Assembly (NCBI GenBank): GCA_002005505.1
Contig: KV908676.1
Location: 50,996-114,995, forward strand
Length of the DNA stretch: 64,000 bases
Direction of reading: 5' to 3'
From: Botryococcus braunii
Lineage: Eukaryota > Chlorophyta > Trebouxiophyceae
Shown here: positions 11,940-27,780 of the stretch, in pieces
Numbering within the stretch: the stretch's first letter is position 1
Layout of the letters: every line of letters begins with the position of its first letter
The notes under the pieces: generated by a model
The model's input: only the letters and a program-made list of their open reading frames with translations
The model's database searches: none
What the model was told of the DNA's origin: nothing
Position numbers and translations under genes: made by a program

Positions 11940-12420
11940 TCCCAGCTGTGGAGGTCGTATGAACAGAGCTGTACCCGACCACATAGCAGTGTACCAACAG
12001 CCAACTGTATAAACAGCACTGCACCCGTTCAAACAGCACTATACAAACAGGGCTGCACAAGTATGAACGGCCCTGTACAAACAGCGCCGCGCCCGTATAA
12101 ACAGCACTCAAGTCTAAACAGCTCTACACCCGTTTATTCAGGACCGCACACGCATAAATAATACCGCACCCATATAATCAGCATCGATGGGGTACAAAGA
12201 GCACTGCCCATGTACAAACAGCACTGCCACCTGTATAAACATCAACTCAAAGGCAATTACAACTGAACCCCTATAACCGTACTGCATCTGTATGCACAGC
12301 ATCTCCGGCCTCCCCCCCTCCCCGGGGCGCAAACAGCACCGCACTCGTATAAACAGAACCGCACATTTGGAATTACCATGCATGCAATTAACAGGACAGC
12401 ACCCGCATAAAGACACGTGC
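11940..12420. repeat. ~22-bp AAACAGCACTGCACCC minisatellite (unit A)
   Basis: Degenerate tandem units of the type GTATAAACAGCACTGCACCC. Unit B counterpart is 32879-33358. It would lie in the sirtuin intron following the orphan NAD-binding exon. Confidence 0.8.
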
Positions 12421-12462
12421 AGTTGTTGATAAAGGGGCGGGGAAAAATGGGGGTGGGGTTAC

Positions 12463-12570
12463 CTGCGGATGTGTCATGGGTTTGAACCCTGATGGGTATG
12501 CTCCAAAGGGCCCCCGGTAGTCGGGAATGTTGGACTCTGTACTGCAGCCCGCTCCCGACAGTACCGCCAC
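12463..12570 (-). pseudogene. SIRT4-like sirtuin, N-terminal NAD-binding exon (unit A)
   Basis: On the minus strand this reads VAVLSGAG, then [11 protein letters not shown], then [14 protein letters not shown], ending at CAG before a GTAACC donor. GAG.ST.S.IPDYRG is the NAD-binding signature of sirtuins, and the G.Y..GFKP.TH continuation is typical of the class II (SIRT4-type) group. The catalytic exons are not found downstream in unit A, so this is an orphan exon. Its upstream side merges into a 65-bp minisatellite built from the same sequence. Confidence 0.75.
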
Positions 12571-13400
12571 TTCCTGGCACTCCTGCCAGCCACCTCAGTC
12601 CCCTCAAAGAAGCACGCTCCCGACAGTGCCGCCAGTTCCCGGCCCTCCTGCCAGCCACACCAGTCCTCTCAATGAAGCCCCCTCCCGACAGTACCGCCAC
12701 TTCTCGGCCCTCCGGCCAGCCACACCAGTCCCCTCAAAGAAGCTCACCCCTGACAGTACCGCCACTTCCCAGCCCTCCTGCCAGCCACACCAGTCCCCAT
12801 AAGGAAGCCTGCTCCCAACAGTACCGCCGCTTCCCGGCCCTTCTGCCAGCCACACCAGTCCCCTCAAAGAAGCTCACCCCTGACAGTACCGCCACTTCCC
12901 AGCCCTCCTGCCAGCCACACCAGTCCCCATAAGGAAGCCTGCTCCCAACAGTACCGCCGCTTCCCGGCCCTTCTGCCAGCCACCACAGTCCCCTCAAAGA
13001 AGCACGCTCCCAACAGTATTGCCAGTTCCTGGCCCTCCTGCCAGCCACACGTGTCCCCACAAACAAGACCGCTCCCGACAGTCCCGCCAGTTCCCAGCCC
13101 TCCTGCCAGCCACACCAGTCCCCTCAAAAAACCTCGCTCCCATCAGTACCGCCACTTCCCAGCCCTCCTGCCAGCCACACCAGTCCCCTCAAAGAAGCCC
13201 GCTCCCGACAGTGCCGCCAATTGCTGGCCCTCCTGCCAGCTACACCAGTCCTCTCAAAGAAGCCCGCTCCCGACAGTACCGCCGCTTCCCGGCCCTCCTG
13301 CCAGCCACATCAGTCCCCTCAAAGAAGCCTGCTCCCGACAGTACCGCCAGTTCCCGGCCCTCCTGCCAGCCACACCAGTCCCTCAAAGAAGGTTGCGGAG
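12546..13400. repeat. 65-bp minisatellite derived from sirtuin exon edge (unit A)
   Basis: About 13 units of GCTCCCGACAGTACCGCCAC plus TTCCCGGCCCTCCTGCCAGC plus CACACCAGTCCCCTCAAAGA. Read on the minus strand, the unit contains GGCGGTACTGTCGGGAGC, the start of the adjoining sirtuin NAD-binding exon. 65 is not a multiple of 3, so long frames drift across units and are not genes. Confidence 0.9.
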
Positions 13401-13454
13401 CCGATTTGTCTTGACATCTTGACGGAGTATGTCGCGGTGGGTTGGGGCAGGCCA

Positions 13455-13665
13455 CTTCTGCCACTGTGACATGACACTTCTGCCATTGCAGCACGGCACT
13501 TCTGCTGCTGCGGAACATTCACTTCTGCCGCTCCGGCACGCCACATCTGCCACTGTGGCATGACAATTCTGCCGCTGTGGCACAAACTTCCTGCCATTGT
13601 GACACGACACTTCTGCCGCTGCAGCACGACACTTTTGCCATGGTGGCACAACACTTCTATCCTTG
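13455..13665. repeat. ~22-bp CACTTCTGCC minisatellite (unit A)
   Basis: Units such as GACACTTCTGCCGCTGTGGCAC, degenerate, about 9-10 copies. Unit B counterpart is 34518-34728. Confidence 0.85.
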
Positions 13666-13749
13666 TTTAGCCCGGATCCGCCCCCGGCCGCCCCCATCCC
13701 CCCGGGGATGTACAAATCTTTCACGTTTCACCCCACACGACGCACCTCA

Positions 13750-13985
13750 AGACCCTGCCTTCCCTCTCCATACTGCAGTGCCCCTCTCTCCATACTGCAG
13801 CACGACCCTCTCCATGTCGCCTGTACAACCCTCTCGGAGAGGGCCTCTCCACACGGCATTTTGACCCTCTCCATACTGTAGTATAAAAAAACTATGACCC
13901 TCTCCATGCCACAGTAAGACTGTGCCCATCCTACAGTATAACCTTCTCCATTCAGCAGTTTGACCCTCTCCATATTGCAGCGCAA
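13750..13985. repeat. ~21-25 bp GACCCTCTCCATACTGCAG minisatellite (unit A)
   Basis: Degenerate tandem units. Unit B counterpart is 34812-35047. With the three preceding arrays this makes four unrelated minisatellites back to back over 2 kb, all missing from unit C. Confidence 0.85.
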
Positions 13986-14163
13986 GCTAAGCATGAAACC
14001 GTTCGTAAACCTGAAACCCTAACCAAAATGGGGGAAGACTGACAGCCGCACTGGGAACCCCTTCCTTATGTGGCATTACGCGACTTATGCGAATGAAGGG
14101 CGACTAACTTTCACACCAGAACCTCGCTTTCAGTTAATCCCCTTGGCTGTGAGAACCGCCAAG

Positions 14164-14249
14164 CCTGAAAACTGCCTCCCTCTTCCCCTCCCTCCCTCTC
14201 TCCTTCCCTCCCCACCTCCCTCCCTCCCTCTCTCTCTCTCTCCCCCCCC

Positions 14250-14336
<87 letters not shown>

Positions 14337-14365
14337 CCACCCCTTTCCCCCCCTCCCTCAACCAG
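14164..14365. repeat. Polypyrimidine and (CT)n tract (unit A)
   Basis: CCCT-rich lead followed by about 80 bp of CT. Unit B counterpart is 35226-35426. In unit C the site (61465-61735) is a C-rich version. Confidence 0.95.
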
Positions 14366-15655
14366 AAGTGGGACTCTCTTCCCCGGGCCATCAAGAGGAA
14401 AGCCTAGTCAGGAGCATGTCCTTCATCCATGAAGATCGAGCGGGATACAAACTCCCCACCGGTCACTTGTCCCAGCCCCATCAGCTTCTAATATGTACCT
14501 AGCTTCAAACCTGCCACACCCTTGGGGGACCCGGATATACTACGTCCTTGGGAGACGCACAGATAATCTGCCACAAGTAAAAACTTCAGTGCTGACTCCT
14601 GGGCGAGATGCAAGGCAGCCCTCTCCTCTCAACGCCTTCTTAAATTTGGGGCAGACGAAGGGGATCTCGCATGTTTACAAGGGGATTGGGACGGACTCAT
14701 GAGCTTTGAATCTTTACCCTGTTTACTTCACACACAGGCTTAGACAGAGAGTTTCATCTGGTTCTCCCATGAAAACAGAACCAACGGCATCTCATTGAAT
14801 ATGAACGTTCTGAATCCCATGCATGCCTTAGCCATGTCTCCTGCACGTTTCGGAGAAAGTGAAGTGTCATAGCTAGATCTGTGGGACTAATCAGACGAGG
14901 CACCAGCCATAAGTATGCGCTAACTTCGGGCCACATGTGGGGCATTTTAATTGGATTAGAGGGGACATATGAAATCACCCCCCCCCCGTCACCTTTCAGA
15001 GCAAGAAGGGGCGTGGAGATCAGAAGAAGCTGCGGTGCCATACCGCTGTGCGGGTAAGGAGACGAGCAGCACGGCAATTTGAGGTGGTAAAGTCACAAAA
15101 GGTTCACAGCCAAAGCCCTGGATACACAGAAAAGACTACTTGACCCGGAGGAGGGCGGTGTCAGAACATTTACGTGCTCCTTCCAATATGAGACGAGCCG
15201 CGAAAGAAACCAAGTCCCCGAAACCCAGTCATGGATTCCCCTGCATTCGTTGCCTATTTTTGGTGGCTATTGAATTAGCAAACCCAACGAACTTTGTATC
15301 GCCGGGATCGGCCTTAAAACCTGCGGAAAGGAAAAGTGGATGTTGGAAGCAAACAACCTTCCAACACAGTTCTAAACTCTAATCATTCTTCGTCAATCGG
15401 TAACTTAGAACCACGGAGTGTGTTTTTAGGGTGGTCACATTGGTACGAGGAGCATAACTGGTAGGGGCATCTGCGTGCTGGGATCGGTTTTCCTACGTCA
15501 CTATTACACGCGGTCGTACCGTCAGCACTTTTTTACATGTTAAAAGCGGATTCGTTTCGAACTGCCATGTACCCCACCAATCTGGTATTACCAGAACCTT
15601 GGTTTCGACACTCTGTTCCCATGTACTAAGGCCCCTTAACTAGAATATGCGCGAC
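14366..15655. other. Intergenic region with very low divergence from unit C (unit A)
   Basis: Closely matches 61736-63060 of unit C, with scattered 1-base indels that would break most frames. A short frame ending LPTGHLSQPHQLLICT and the 80-codon frame at 15140 stay open in all three units. No family recognised. Unit B counterpart is 35427-36716. Confidence 0.5.
15140..15382 (+). other. Conserved 80-codon open segment (unit A)
   Basis: Frame from TTG to a TAA, reading for example RRAAKETKSPKPSHGFPCIR and CLFLVAIELANPTNFV. It is retained with only a few changes in unit B (36201-36443) and unit C (62509-62751). The whole flanking region is equally conserved, so this may simply be young homology rather than a gene. 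No family was recognised. Confidence 0.25.
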
Positions 15656-15710
15656 GCACTTGCTGTGCACAATTGCGGATGCAATAAGCCTCACGACTTG
15701 TGAACAGTGC

Positions 15711-15732
15711 ATGCGGGCATGCATGCCCGCAT
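15711..15732. repeat. 22-bp perfect palindrome (unit A)
   Basis: ATGCGGGCATG plus its exact inverse. Unit C (about 63078) and the second internal duplicate lack it. Unit B copy at 36773-36794. Confidence 0.9.
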
Positions 15733-16099
15733 ATGCAGCATGGAGGAATGCAGCATATTATGGAAGCCGCTGCTAGCATAGCATTGTACAATGCTAGTGC
15801 TACACTGCTGTATATGCTATGCTATACTTAATGTAGCAGCATCTTCACGAGGATTTTTCTGGTATCGTACAAACATATTGACAAGTCCGACGCACCCCAA
15901 TAATCTGAGCAAGTGGACATCCGATAGAGGTATTCCTAAATTAAGACAAGGAAGGAATTTAGAACTATTTTGTTACATCCAGAACCAGATACTACGGCTG
16001 AAAGGCTGACGACAGAACTGTCAAGGATCCAGATCCCCTGTAGCTATTACGATCTGGCCATGGATGTCCCTATCGTCAGGCCTGACGCTTTCATGTAGG

Positions 16100-16660
16100 C
16101 CTTTATAAGGTGATCACCAAAAACTTGCAGCCTCTTCAGAAGCTTCGCCGTCTTGCTGCCACACGAAACCAGCCCCCAGTAACTGATTGAACTCGCACGA
16201 AACATGGCTAAACAGGGATCGAGGCGTACTACTAGCTAGTAGTACGCCTATATATAGGTCTCCCGAGGACAACACTTTGCCTTGAGAGCGTCTGAAGGTC
16301 CCGACTTGAGAACTTGCATTTGATTTTTGCCCGCCTGCAGGGTGGACACAACTTGTGTGACACTGCCACACAAGTGAAGCATATCCTACCCGCAAACCAC
16401 GTCCCAGCCTGAACTAGCCAGCCTGAACTTGTGAGGTGCCCCATGTGAGCGTGCACGTGATTGACGTGCGATCAGCAATGGCAATGGCGATATGGGTGTT
16501 TGCCAGCCAGGTCCGTTGCCTTACTAGGACAGGTCTTGGATGCGTCATGCAAGGATCCGATTTTGGCACAAAAGATTCTGCCTCGCTGAACTCTAGACAG
16601 CTGTAACATCTCCTCCTCGAGCAGAAGTGGGACTTCATCAGCCCCACAGTGATTCCCGCA
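16100..16660. repeat. Dispersed ~500-bp repeat, member 2 (unit A)
   Basis: Same family as 8695-9165. Contains the 26-bp palindrome at 16223-16248. Confidence 0.7.
16223..16248. repeat. 26-bp perfect palindrome (unit A)
   Basis: GGCGTACTACTAG plus its exact inverse. Unit C (about 63544) and member 1 of the dispersed repeat (about 8813) carry a single arm followed directly by GTC. Unit B copy at 37285-37310. Confidence 0.9.
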
Positions 16661-17304
16661 TGTCCGCGGCCTGAGGCCCTCACCCGTACCACGTGATAAA
16701 ATTGAAACGGACTCCCGAAATATCGGTCATCGGCCTGGCCCGTCCTTGGACAAGTCATGGTCTTATACTGCCGAATGGGCAATCGTTCAAAACCAAGTCT
16801 GTTTGCCATCATTTGGTACTGGTTTTGAGTTCCTTGGATCCGCAACCTTTGTTACAGGGCGTTGAGCACGGCATCTTTGGGGTAAGGCAAAGAAATTCGC
16901 ATATCAATGGCATTACTGAAACTTCGTCATCTAGTCTTCAACGAAAATGGCCCAAATGTGCTGCAAACAAAGGAGTTCTTGCAATTTACTCCACTTGGTT
17001 GGGCTACCCGGACACAAACCGTACACGCCGGGGTTATCTCCTATGGCCAGAACTACATGAAACACTTTTTCACCACTTTGAAGTTGAACAGAGTTATTCA
17101 AAAGCCAACCCAAACTATAAATACACCTTGATATTCTGGTTTTCGACCCAGTTCCGATATGCACATGTTGCCTAGTGCGACTCGTTGCAATCGGTGTGAT
17201 ACGTGTTAGGCAGCAAACTCAAGCTAGCAACAAAATTTATCCATCGTTTGGATGTCTTTGAAAAAATGTGCACTGTGGTTGTACAGGCGGGGCCCCGGTC
17301 TAAT

Positions 17305-17412
17305 ATGGGCCGTCTTACGGGGTGTATATCCCGCATAGCTTTTCTTTTTGCCTGCAGCTATGTCACTGGCCATGGAATGGAGGGTTCCTCGTATCAAATG
17401 CATCAGTTTCAG
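17305..17412 (+). CDS. Signal-peptide exon, upstream duplicate (unit A)
   Basis: ATG followed by 36 codons ending at CAG before a GTGAGA donor. The peptide starts MGRLTGCISR, has a hydrophobic core IAFLFACSY and then a short polar stretch ending MHQFQ, as expected for a secretory signal. A diverged twin at 19119 differs mostly by conservative or synonymous changes, which supports coding. No second exon of the type at 20054 was seen between the two twins, so this one may be an alternative first exon or a relic. Confidence 0.5.
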
Positions 17413-18079
17413 GTGAGACATCGGAAAGTTGTGAGCTTGTTTGAATTTAAATTCTGTTGAGTTGTGCACATACATTATAGAATGCCTTGTGCTTTAGGTG
17501 ATCTTCAAATGTACAATATTAGGATACGGGTCCACTATCCACATAAGGTACCTCGAGACACGTTCGGATGAGGTCTATTTCGAACATAAGGTACATTGTG
17601 ATTGTGATCACGCGTTTGTGATCGAACTCTTAAGGCTGCTGTCGTCGCTTAGTCGGGCAACTGGTTTGGAAAGATGCTGGGCATTCTTGATGCTAGTCTT
17701 GTCCATTGAGTTAGATGTGCAATATAGCAGACAGTCGTCCGGACTGGAGCTTGAGGCACCTACTTTAAAGTTAAAGTAAATTTAACGACCTGTCTGCATG
17801 TTTACAGGTGATGCCGAATGCCCATAACCTAACAAATTCAAACAAGCTCAATTGCCTATGCAATAAGCCTCACGAGTTATGAATGGTGCATGGGGGCATG
17901 CAGCATGGAGGAATGCAGCATGTTATGGAAGCAGCTGCTACCACAGCATTAATGTATTGTACAATGCTTGTGCTATATTGCTGTATATGCTATGCTATGC
18001 TAAATGTAGCAGCTCATTCTGGAGGCAGGCATGGCCATGTATGTGAAGCTAAGGCACATCTGTGAAGCCATGGCGTATA

Positions 18080-18375
18080 TGTGAAGCATATCCAAACTGC
18101 AAATCACGTGCCAGCCTGAATCTCTTCTTCTTGCCAGCCTGATCTTCTGAGCGTGCCCCTTGTGGGCGTGCGCGTGCTTGAAATGCCAGTGCGATCAGCA
18201 ATGGCAATGGCGATATGGGTGTTTGCCAGCCAGGTCCGTTGCCTTACTAGGAAAATTGTTGGATGCGACATGCAAAGATCCGATTTCGGCACACAGGATT
18301 CTGTAACTTCTTCCTTCTTCTCCTGACAGCTGTAAAATCTCCTCCTCCCCCAGCAGAAGTGGGACCTCATCACTG
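18080..18375. repeat. Dispersed ~500-bp repeat, member 3, 5' truncated (unit A)
   Basis: Carries the GTTTGCCAGCCAGGTCCGTT to GATCCGATTTCGGCACA part only. It lies at the matching place of the second internal duplicate. Confidence 0.7.
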
Positions 18376-19118
18376 ATGAGTCATCAGCCTCACCCGTGCC
18401 ACTGGGACTCCCGCAAGGTCGAATTTGCGTGGATTTTCAGCGCAGACTTCCTTCTTTCCAGTCGGGACAGTCCCGATCGTGTCAGATTTCGGGCTGAAAT
18501 GTGATCTCGTGGGAGAACACAGTGCCACGTGATAAAATTCAAACGGACACCGAAACATCAGCCAATGGCCTGGCCCAACCTTTGACAAAACACGGCCTTT
18601 TACTGCCGAATGGTCATTCTCTCAAAACGACGTATGTCTAACATCATTTGGTACTGGTTCCTTTGATCTGTGGATCCGCAAGCTTTGTTATTGGGCGTTG
18701 AGCACGGCATCCTTGGGGTAAGGCATTCGCGTATCCAATGGCATTACTGAGAGTTTCACGTCCAGTTTTTGGTTAGAGTGGGCCAAATGGGCTGCAATTA
18801 AAGGAACCCTTGCAGTTTGCTCCAGTGGGTGGGCTTCCGAACACACACCGAATACGCCCGGGAATGTATTTCAGCACTACTTGAAACACTTTTTCAACGA
18901 ATTGTAGTTTGAATGAATTATTCACAAGCCCATCAATGAAAAAAATGATAAAGACAGCTCGATATGTTCGACCCAGTCCGATACACACGTGTTACCTAGT
19001 GCGACTTGTTGCAAACGATGTTGCTAAATGTTAGGCAGAAAACTCATTCTAACAACCAAATCGAACCATTATTTAAAGCTATTGGCACTAAGGCTGTACA
19101 GGCCGGGGCTCGGTCAAT

Positions 19119-19226
19119 ATGGGTCGCCTTGCGGCACGTATATCCGGCATAGCTTTCCTTTTTGCCTGCAGCTATTTCACTGGCCATGCAATGGAGGGTT
19201 CCTCTTATCAAATGTATCAGTTTCAG
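19119..19226 (+). CDS. Signal-peptide exon, proximal (unit A; first exon of lectin copy 2)
   Basis: ATG plus 36 codons, core IAFLFACSY, ending MYQFQ before a GTGAGA donor in phase 0. The next plausible exon (20054-20216) also begins in phase 0, and that one ends in phase 1, matching the start of the lectin exon at 22809. I therefore infer that this is the translation start of the unit B lectin gene. The signal cleavage site is probably near the GHA residues. Transcript evidence is needed for the join. Confidence 0.55.
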
Positions 19227-19260
19227 GTGAGAAATTCGGACTGTTGGGGTCTTATTTGAA

Positions 19261-20053
19261 TTTCGTCGTAACTATGAGCGTTGACCACTCAGTGTAACCT
19301 TACGTACCACTCAGCCAGGAACTAGAACGAGTTGGCACAACTGAGCCTCGTAGAGTAGCAAACCAAGTGCTCGTCACAGTGGTACCTTTGAAACAGAAGC
19401 AAATCCATCCTCCAGTTGTGAGGACAATAAGGCTGCATAACCTGGGATGGACGTCTAGCCCTTTCATGCAACCGGTTGGCACATTGAAACAAAGTCAGGG
19501 CCTTTCAGAAAACAGGAAACCGAAAGTTATGGCCATCTACTGCAACACAGGCCCCAAAGGTGTAAACACACTCAAATGTAACACTCCCCCCCCCCAAAAA
19601 AAAATGATTGCTGATATCCTCTTGGGAAAGGTAGAGTGCAGGACACTAGTTCAGAGATGGGTCAATGGCCATACAGTTCAACATGTGCAGCTGTACCTGC
19701 AATAATGTCTAGGGCCCTAGCTTCCCCTGAGGTAGTGGTTCTCCTGTATCATGTCAAGTGTGGTGGCCTGTGTGGTTGACTCTTCTCAGCGCATTAAACT
19801 AGATTCCTTGAACTTCATCAGGCCCCTTGTTCACGCTCATCAGTTCCCCTCTGAGCTCAGCGTGACCCGTTGCAGACGCTCGAACATGTAGCAAGTCTGC
19901 TGCAGCAACTCGCAGAGTCATTTGTTTCAGTTTGCTGGCTTCATTCAACCAAGAAGAAACTCTTTTTTTTCATTTTACTGGTCTCAAATTACTGGTTTCA
20001 TTTTGCAAAGATATCTTGCATGTTAGCAAGGCTATGCGGTGTTGCTTGAACAG
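19261..20053. other. Putative lectin intron, no feature recognised (unit A)
   Basis: Between the signal-peptide exon and the Ser/Thr-rich exon. The 112-codon frame at 19367-19705 has no recognisable features. Unit B counterpart is 40324-41116. Confidence 0.4.
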
Positions 20054-20216
20054 GCGCAGGATGCCGTCGGTGGGAAGAACGCGATGTTGGTGTCAATGGA
20101 AGCCAGCACCTCTGCAGCGTCACCCGTGTCAGACGCCTCTGAAAGCACGCCCTCCAGTGGTAACCCCAGCGCTGACGGTCCCGAGCCTGCTCTGACATCA
20201 GCAGGGGTTGGTCAAG
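20054..20216 (+). CDS. Ser/Thr/Ala/Pro-rich linker exon (unit A)
   Basis: An open segment flanked by AACAG and a GTGATC donor after CAAG. It encodes AQDAVGGKNAMLVSMEAST followed by a low-complexity Ser/Thr/Ala/Pro stretch (SPVSDASESTPSSGNPSADG) and ends SAGVGQ. The acceptor could instead be six bases further on (20060) without changing phase. It fits as the second exon of the lectin gene that continues in unit B: phase 0 in, phase 1 out. Such a stretch is a typical O-glycosylated spacer after a signal peptide. Confidence 0.5.
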
Positions 20217-20289
20217 GTGATCATTCCAGGTGCATTTTTGGTTGGTTATTATGTACCCCAGAACAACATACTCCTACCCGAGAGAAAAT

Positions 20290-20490
20290 GCCAGCAGGTA
20301 CTACTGTGGAGTAAGCCAGGTAGTACCACTATGTACTTCTATGTACTAGTACTACTTTGGAGTAAGCCAGGTAGTACCACTCTGTACTTCTATGTACTAG
20401 TACTACTTTGGAGTAAGCCAGGTAGTACCACTATGTACTTCTATGTACTAGTACTACTGTGAGGGAACCCAGGTAGTACCACTATGCTAG
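20290..20490. repeat. 51-bp tandem repeat (unit A)
   Basis: About four units of GTACTACTTTGGAGTAAGCC plus AGGTAGTACCACTATGTACT plus TCTATGTACTA. The unit is 17 codons, so a frame stays open (LWSKPGSTTMYFYVLVL), but it lies just after the Ser/Thr-exon donor. Unit B has three units (41353-41500). Confidence 0.9.
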
Positions 20491-20554
20491 GGGCGTAGTC
20501 ACCAATAATCCCATCTGCCAGCATCACCCCAGGCCAGCCTTCCACTAGTTATGC

Positions 20555-20935
20555 TGCTATATGTATCAGCCAGCCTCTCCTTGGTTAGCCTCCCACCAAT
20601 CAGGCTTACATTAGTCAGCTTCCCACCGGTTAGCCTCCCACCAGTTCGGCATCCATTAGTCAGCCTCGCACTGATTACCCTCCCACCAGTTAGGCTTGCA
20701 TTAGTCAGCCTCCCACTGGTTAGCCTCCCGCTTATTAGCTTCTCTGAGTTAGCCTCCCACAAGTTGGGCTTCCATTAGTCAGCCTCCAACTGATTAGCCT
20801 CCCACCAGTTAGCCTCTCACTAGGTAGCCTCACCACTTAGCCCCACTAGCATGCCCCCAACTAGTATGCCTCCACTAGTTTGCCCCTCACCAGTTCACCA
20901 TTTCACCAGTTAGCCTCTCACTAGCCAGCCTGCCA
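20555..20935. repeat. AGCCTCCCACCAGTTAG minisatellite (unit A)
   Basis: Degenerate 15-30 bp units ending at the unit boundary. The unit B counterpart (41570-41845) is shorter and noticeably diverged, unlike the rest of A against B. Confidence 0.85.
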
Positions 20936-21169
20936 CTGCTAGCATTGACGCTGGTGACGAATACGGTTGGGATTGTTCGCGAAGGGGGGGGGGACAGGGG
21001 ATGTTCATGAAGTCCCTCTTCAAAAGGGTCCTCAAGTTCCACTTCAAAATACTCTTCAGGAAGTTCCTCCCAAGTTCATCTTCAAGCTCCTGATCGCAAA
21101 GCTCGACTTCAAGTTGCTCTTTAGGTAGGCCTTATGGTCATCAACAAGGAACATTGACAGAGGACAACT

Positions 21170-22150
21170 AGATGGCCAGTGCTGTCTGGGGTACTGCATA
21201 GTGGTACATACTTGCACTTGTCTCGGGTAGTAGCATGAGGTACCGCCTGGGGTACGGTCTATTGGTACCTGCTGATATCTCTCTTCTTAGGTAGGGGCAT
21301 GCGTTACCGCCTGGGGTGCTGCATAGGGGTACTTGCCGGTACCTCGGGTAGGAGCCTGTGTATGCCTGGGATACTGCATAGTGGTACCTGCTGGCACTTC
21401 TCTTGGGTAGTGGCATGTGGCACTGCCCGGGGTACTGCATAGGGGGCTAATTGCTGGTTCTTCTCTCAGCACCTCTCTCAGGTGGCAGCACGGGGTACTG
21501 TCTAGGGTACTGCATACCAGTACGCTGGTGTCTCTATCGGGTAGTAGCATGCGGTGTGCCTGGGGTACTGCTTAGTGGTGCCTGCTTGCACATCTCTCGG
21601 ATAGCAGCGTTCGGTACCGCCTGGGGTTTTTCATACGAGTACTGGCGGGTATCTCTCGGGTAGCCGCATGTGGTACCTACTGCCACCTATCTCGGGTAGT
21701 AGCATGTGGTACAGCTTGGTGTTCTGCATAGTGATACTTGCTGCTATCTGTCTCGGATAGTCGCCATGTGATATGCCTGGGGTCCTGCACAGTGGTACCT
21801 GCTTGCACATCTCCCGGGTAGTAGCATGCGGTACCGCCTGGGTTACTGCATACGAGTACTTGCTGTTATCCCCTCGGGTAGTACCATGTGGTATGCCTGG
21901 GGTACTGCATAGTGGTACCTGCTGGCACATCTCACAGGAAGTAGCATGCGGTACCACCTGGGGTCCTGCGTAGGGGTACTTGCTGGTATCTCTCACAGTA
22001 GCATGTGGTATGCCTGGGGTACTGCATAGTGATAGTTGCTGGTATCTTTCTCGGGTAGTAGCATGCGGTACCGTTTGATGTACTGCATGAGGGTACTTGC
22101 TGGTATCTCTCTGGGCTACCAGCATGTGGTCTGCCTGGGGTAATGCATAG
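21170..22150. repeat. 61-63 bp satellite, block 1 (unit B)
   Basis: Counterpart of block 1 in unit A with single-base length changes. Confidence 0.9.
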
Positions 22151-22249
22151 TTGTACATAGAGGGCATCCGCACGTACGCGCGTGCGATTTGTTTGCCTCC
22201 ACAGAGTAGAAAATGCTAGCAGGCATCACAACTATGGAGTGCCCCAGGA

Positions 22250-22384
22250 AGAGGGCATCCGCACTGGATGCTCAGGACAAGTACTCATGGAGTTCACAGT
22301 ATGAAGAACGAACACCGCGAGTGTTCGTACGAGCAGCAGTTCAGGGTACTCGTGATTGTGCGAGCGTTAGTGCGGACGCTCTCT
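22250..22384. mobile_element. MITE-like TIR element (unit B)
   Basis: Counterpart of 1281-1415. Confidence 0.6.
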
Positions 22385-22808
22385 GAGCAGCTTACTGAAT
22401 TCCATGTGTGGACTCCAGCCTGTGGATGATTGTCGGACGTCCACAGTCCTTCCGCATGGGCTCCTACATTGAGACTAATGTAATGAAATGTGACGGATGT
22501 CTTGACGTGATCACGATGTATTATAAAGCGTTCAGTCTGATGGCAGGCAATGTGACAATGTGTCCCGGATTGCAGACAGTGTTAAGGATTGCTGAAGACA
22601 CTTTTGTTACTTACTGCAATGTGACGATGTGTCAGGGATTGCTGGCGGTGTTAAGGAATTGCTGACACTGTTCAAGCAGATCTAGCTTACTGCAATGCGA
22701 CATATAACACGGTTGAAAGCCATGTGACGTCAGGTGACGAGTGTCATGAATTACGAAGAAATGGTTATGGCCAATGTGGCTGAGTATGGCGAGAGTGACG
22801 GGATTCAG

Positions 22809-27780
<4,972 letters not shown>

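Larger units (their letters stand above)
15655..17460. repeat. Internal duplicate, first copy (unit A)
   Basis: Paralogous to 17860-19260 in the same order: CAATAAGCCTCACGA start, ATGCAGCATGGAGGAATGCA, dispersed repeat, ACGTGATAAAATT block, TTGAGCACGGCATC block, then the signal-peptide exon. Unit B counterpart is 36717-38523. Confidence 0.75.
17860..19260. repeat. Internal duplicate, second copy (unit A)
   Basis: Diverged and slightly shorter paralog of 15655-17460, ending with the proximal signal-peptide exon. Unit B counterpart is 38923-40323. The two copies probably include the lectin promoter region, but no promoter element was recognised. Confidence 0.75.

Noticed and set aside
16693..17175. 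160-codon plus-strand frame
   Set aside because: Its paralog in the second internal duplicate (about 18530-18990) does not keep the frame and no domain was recognised.
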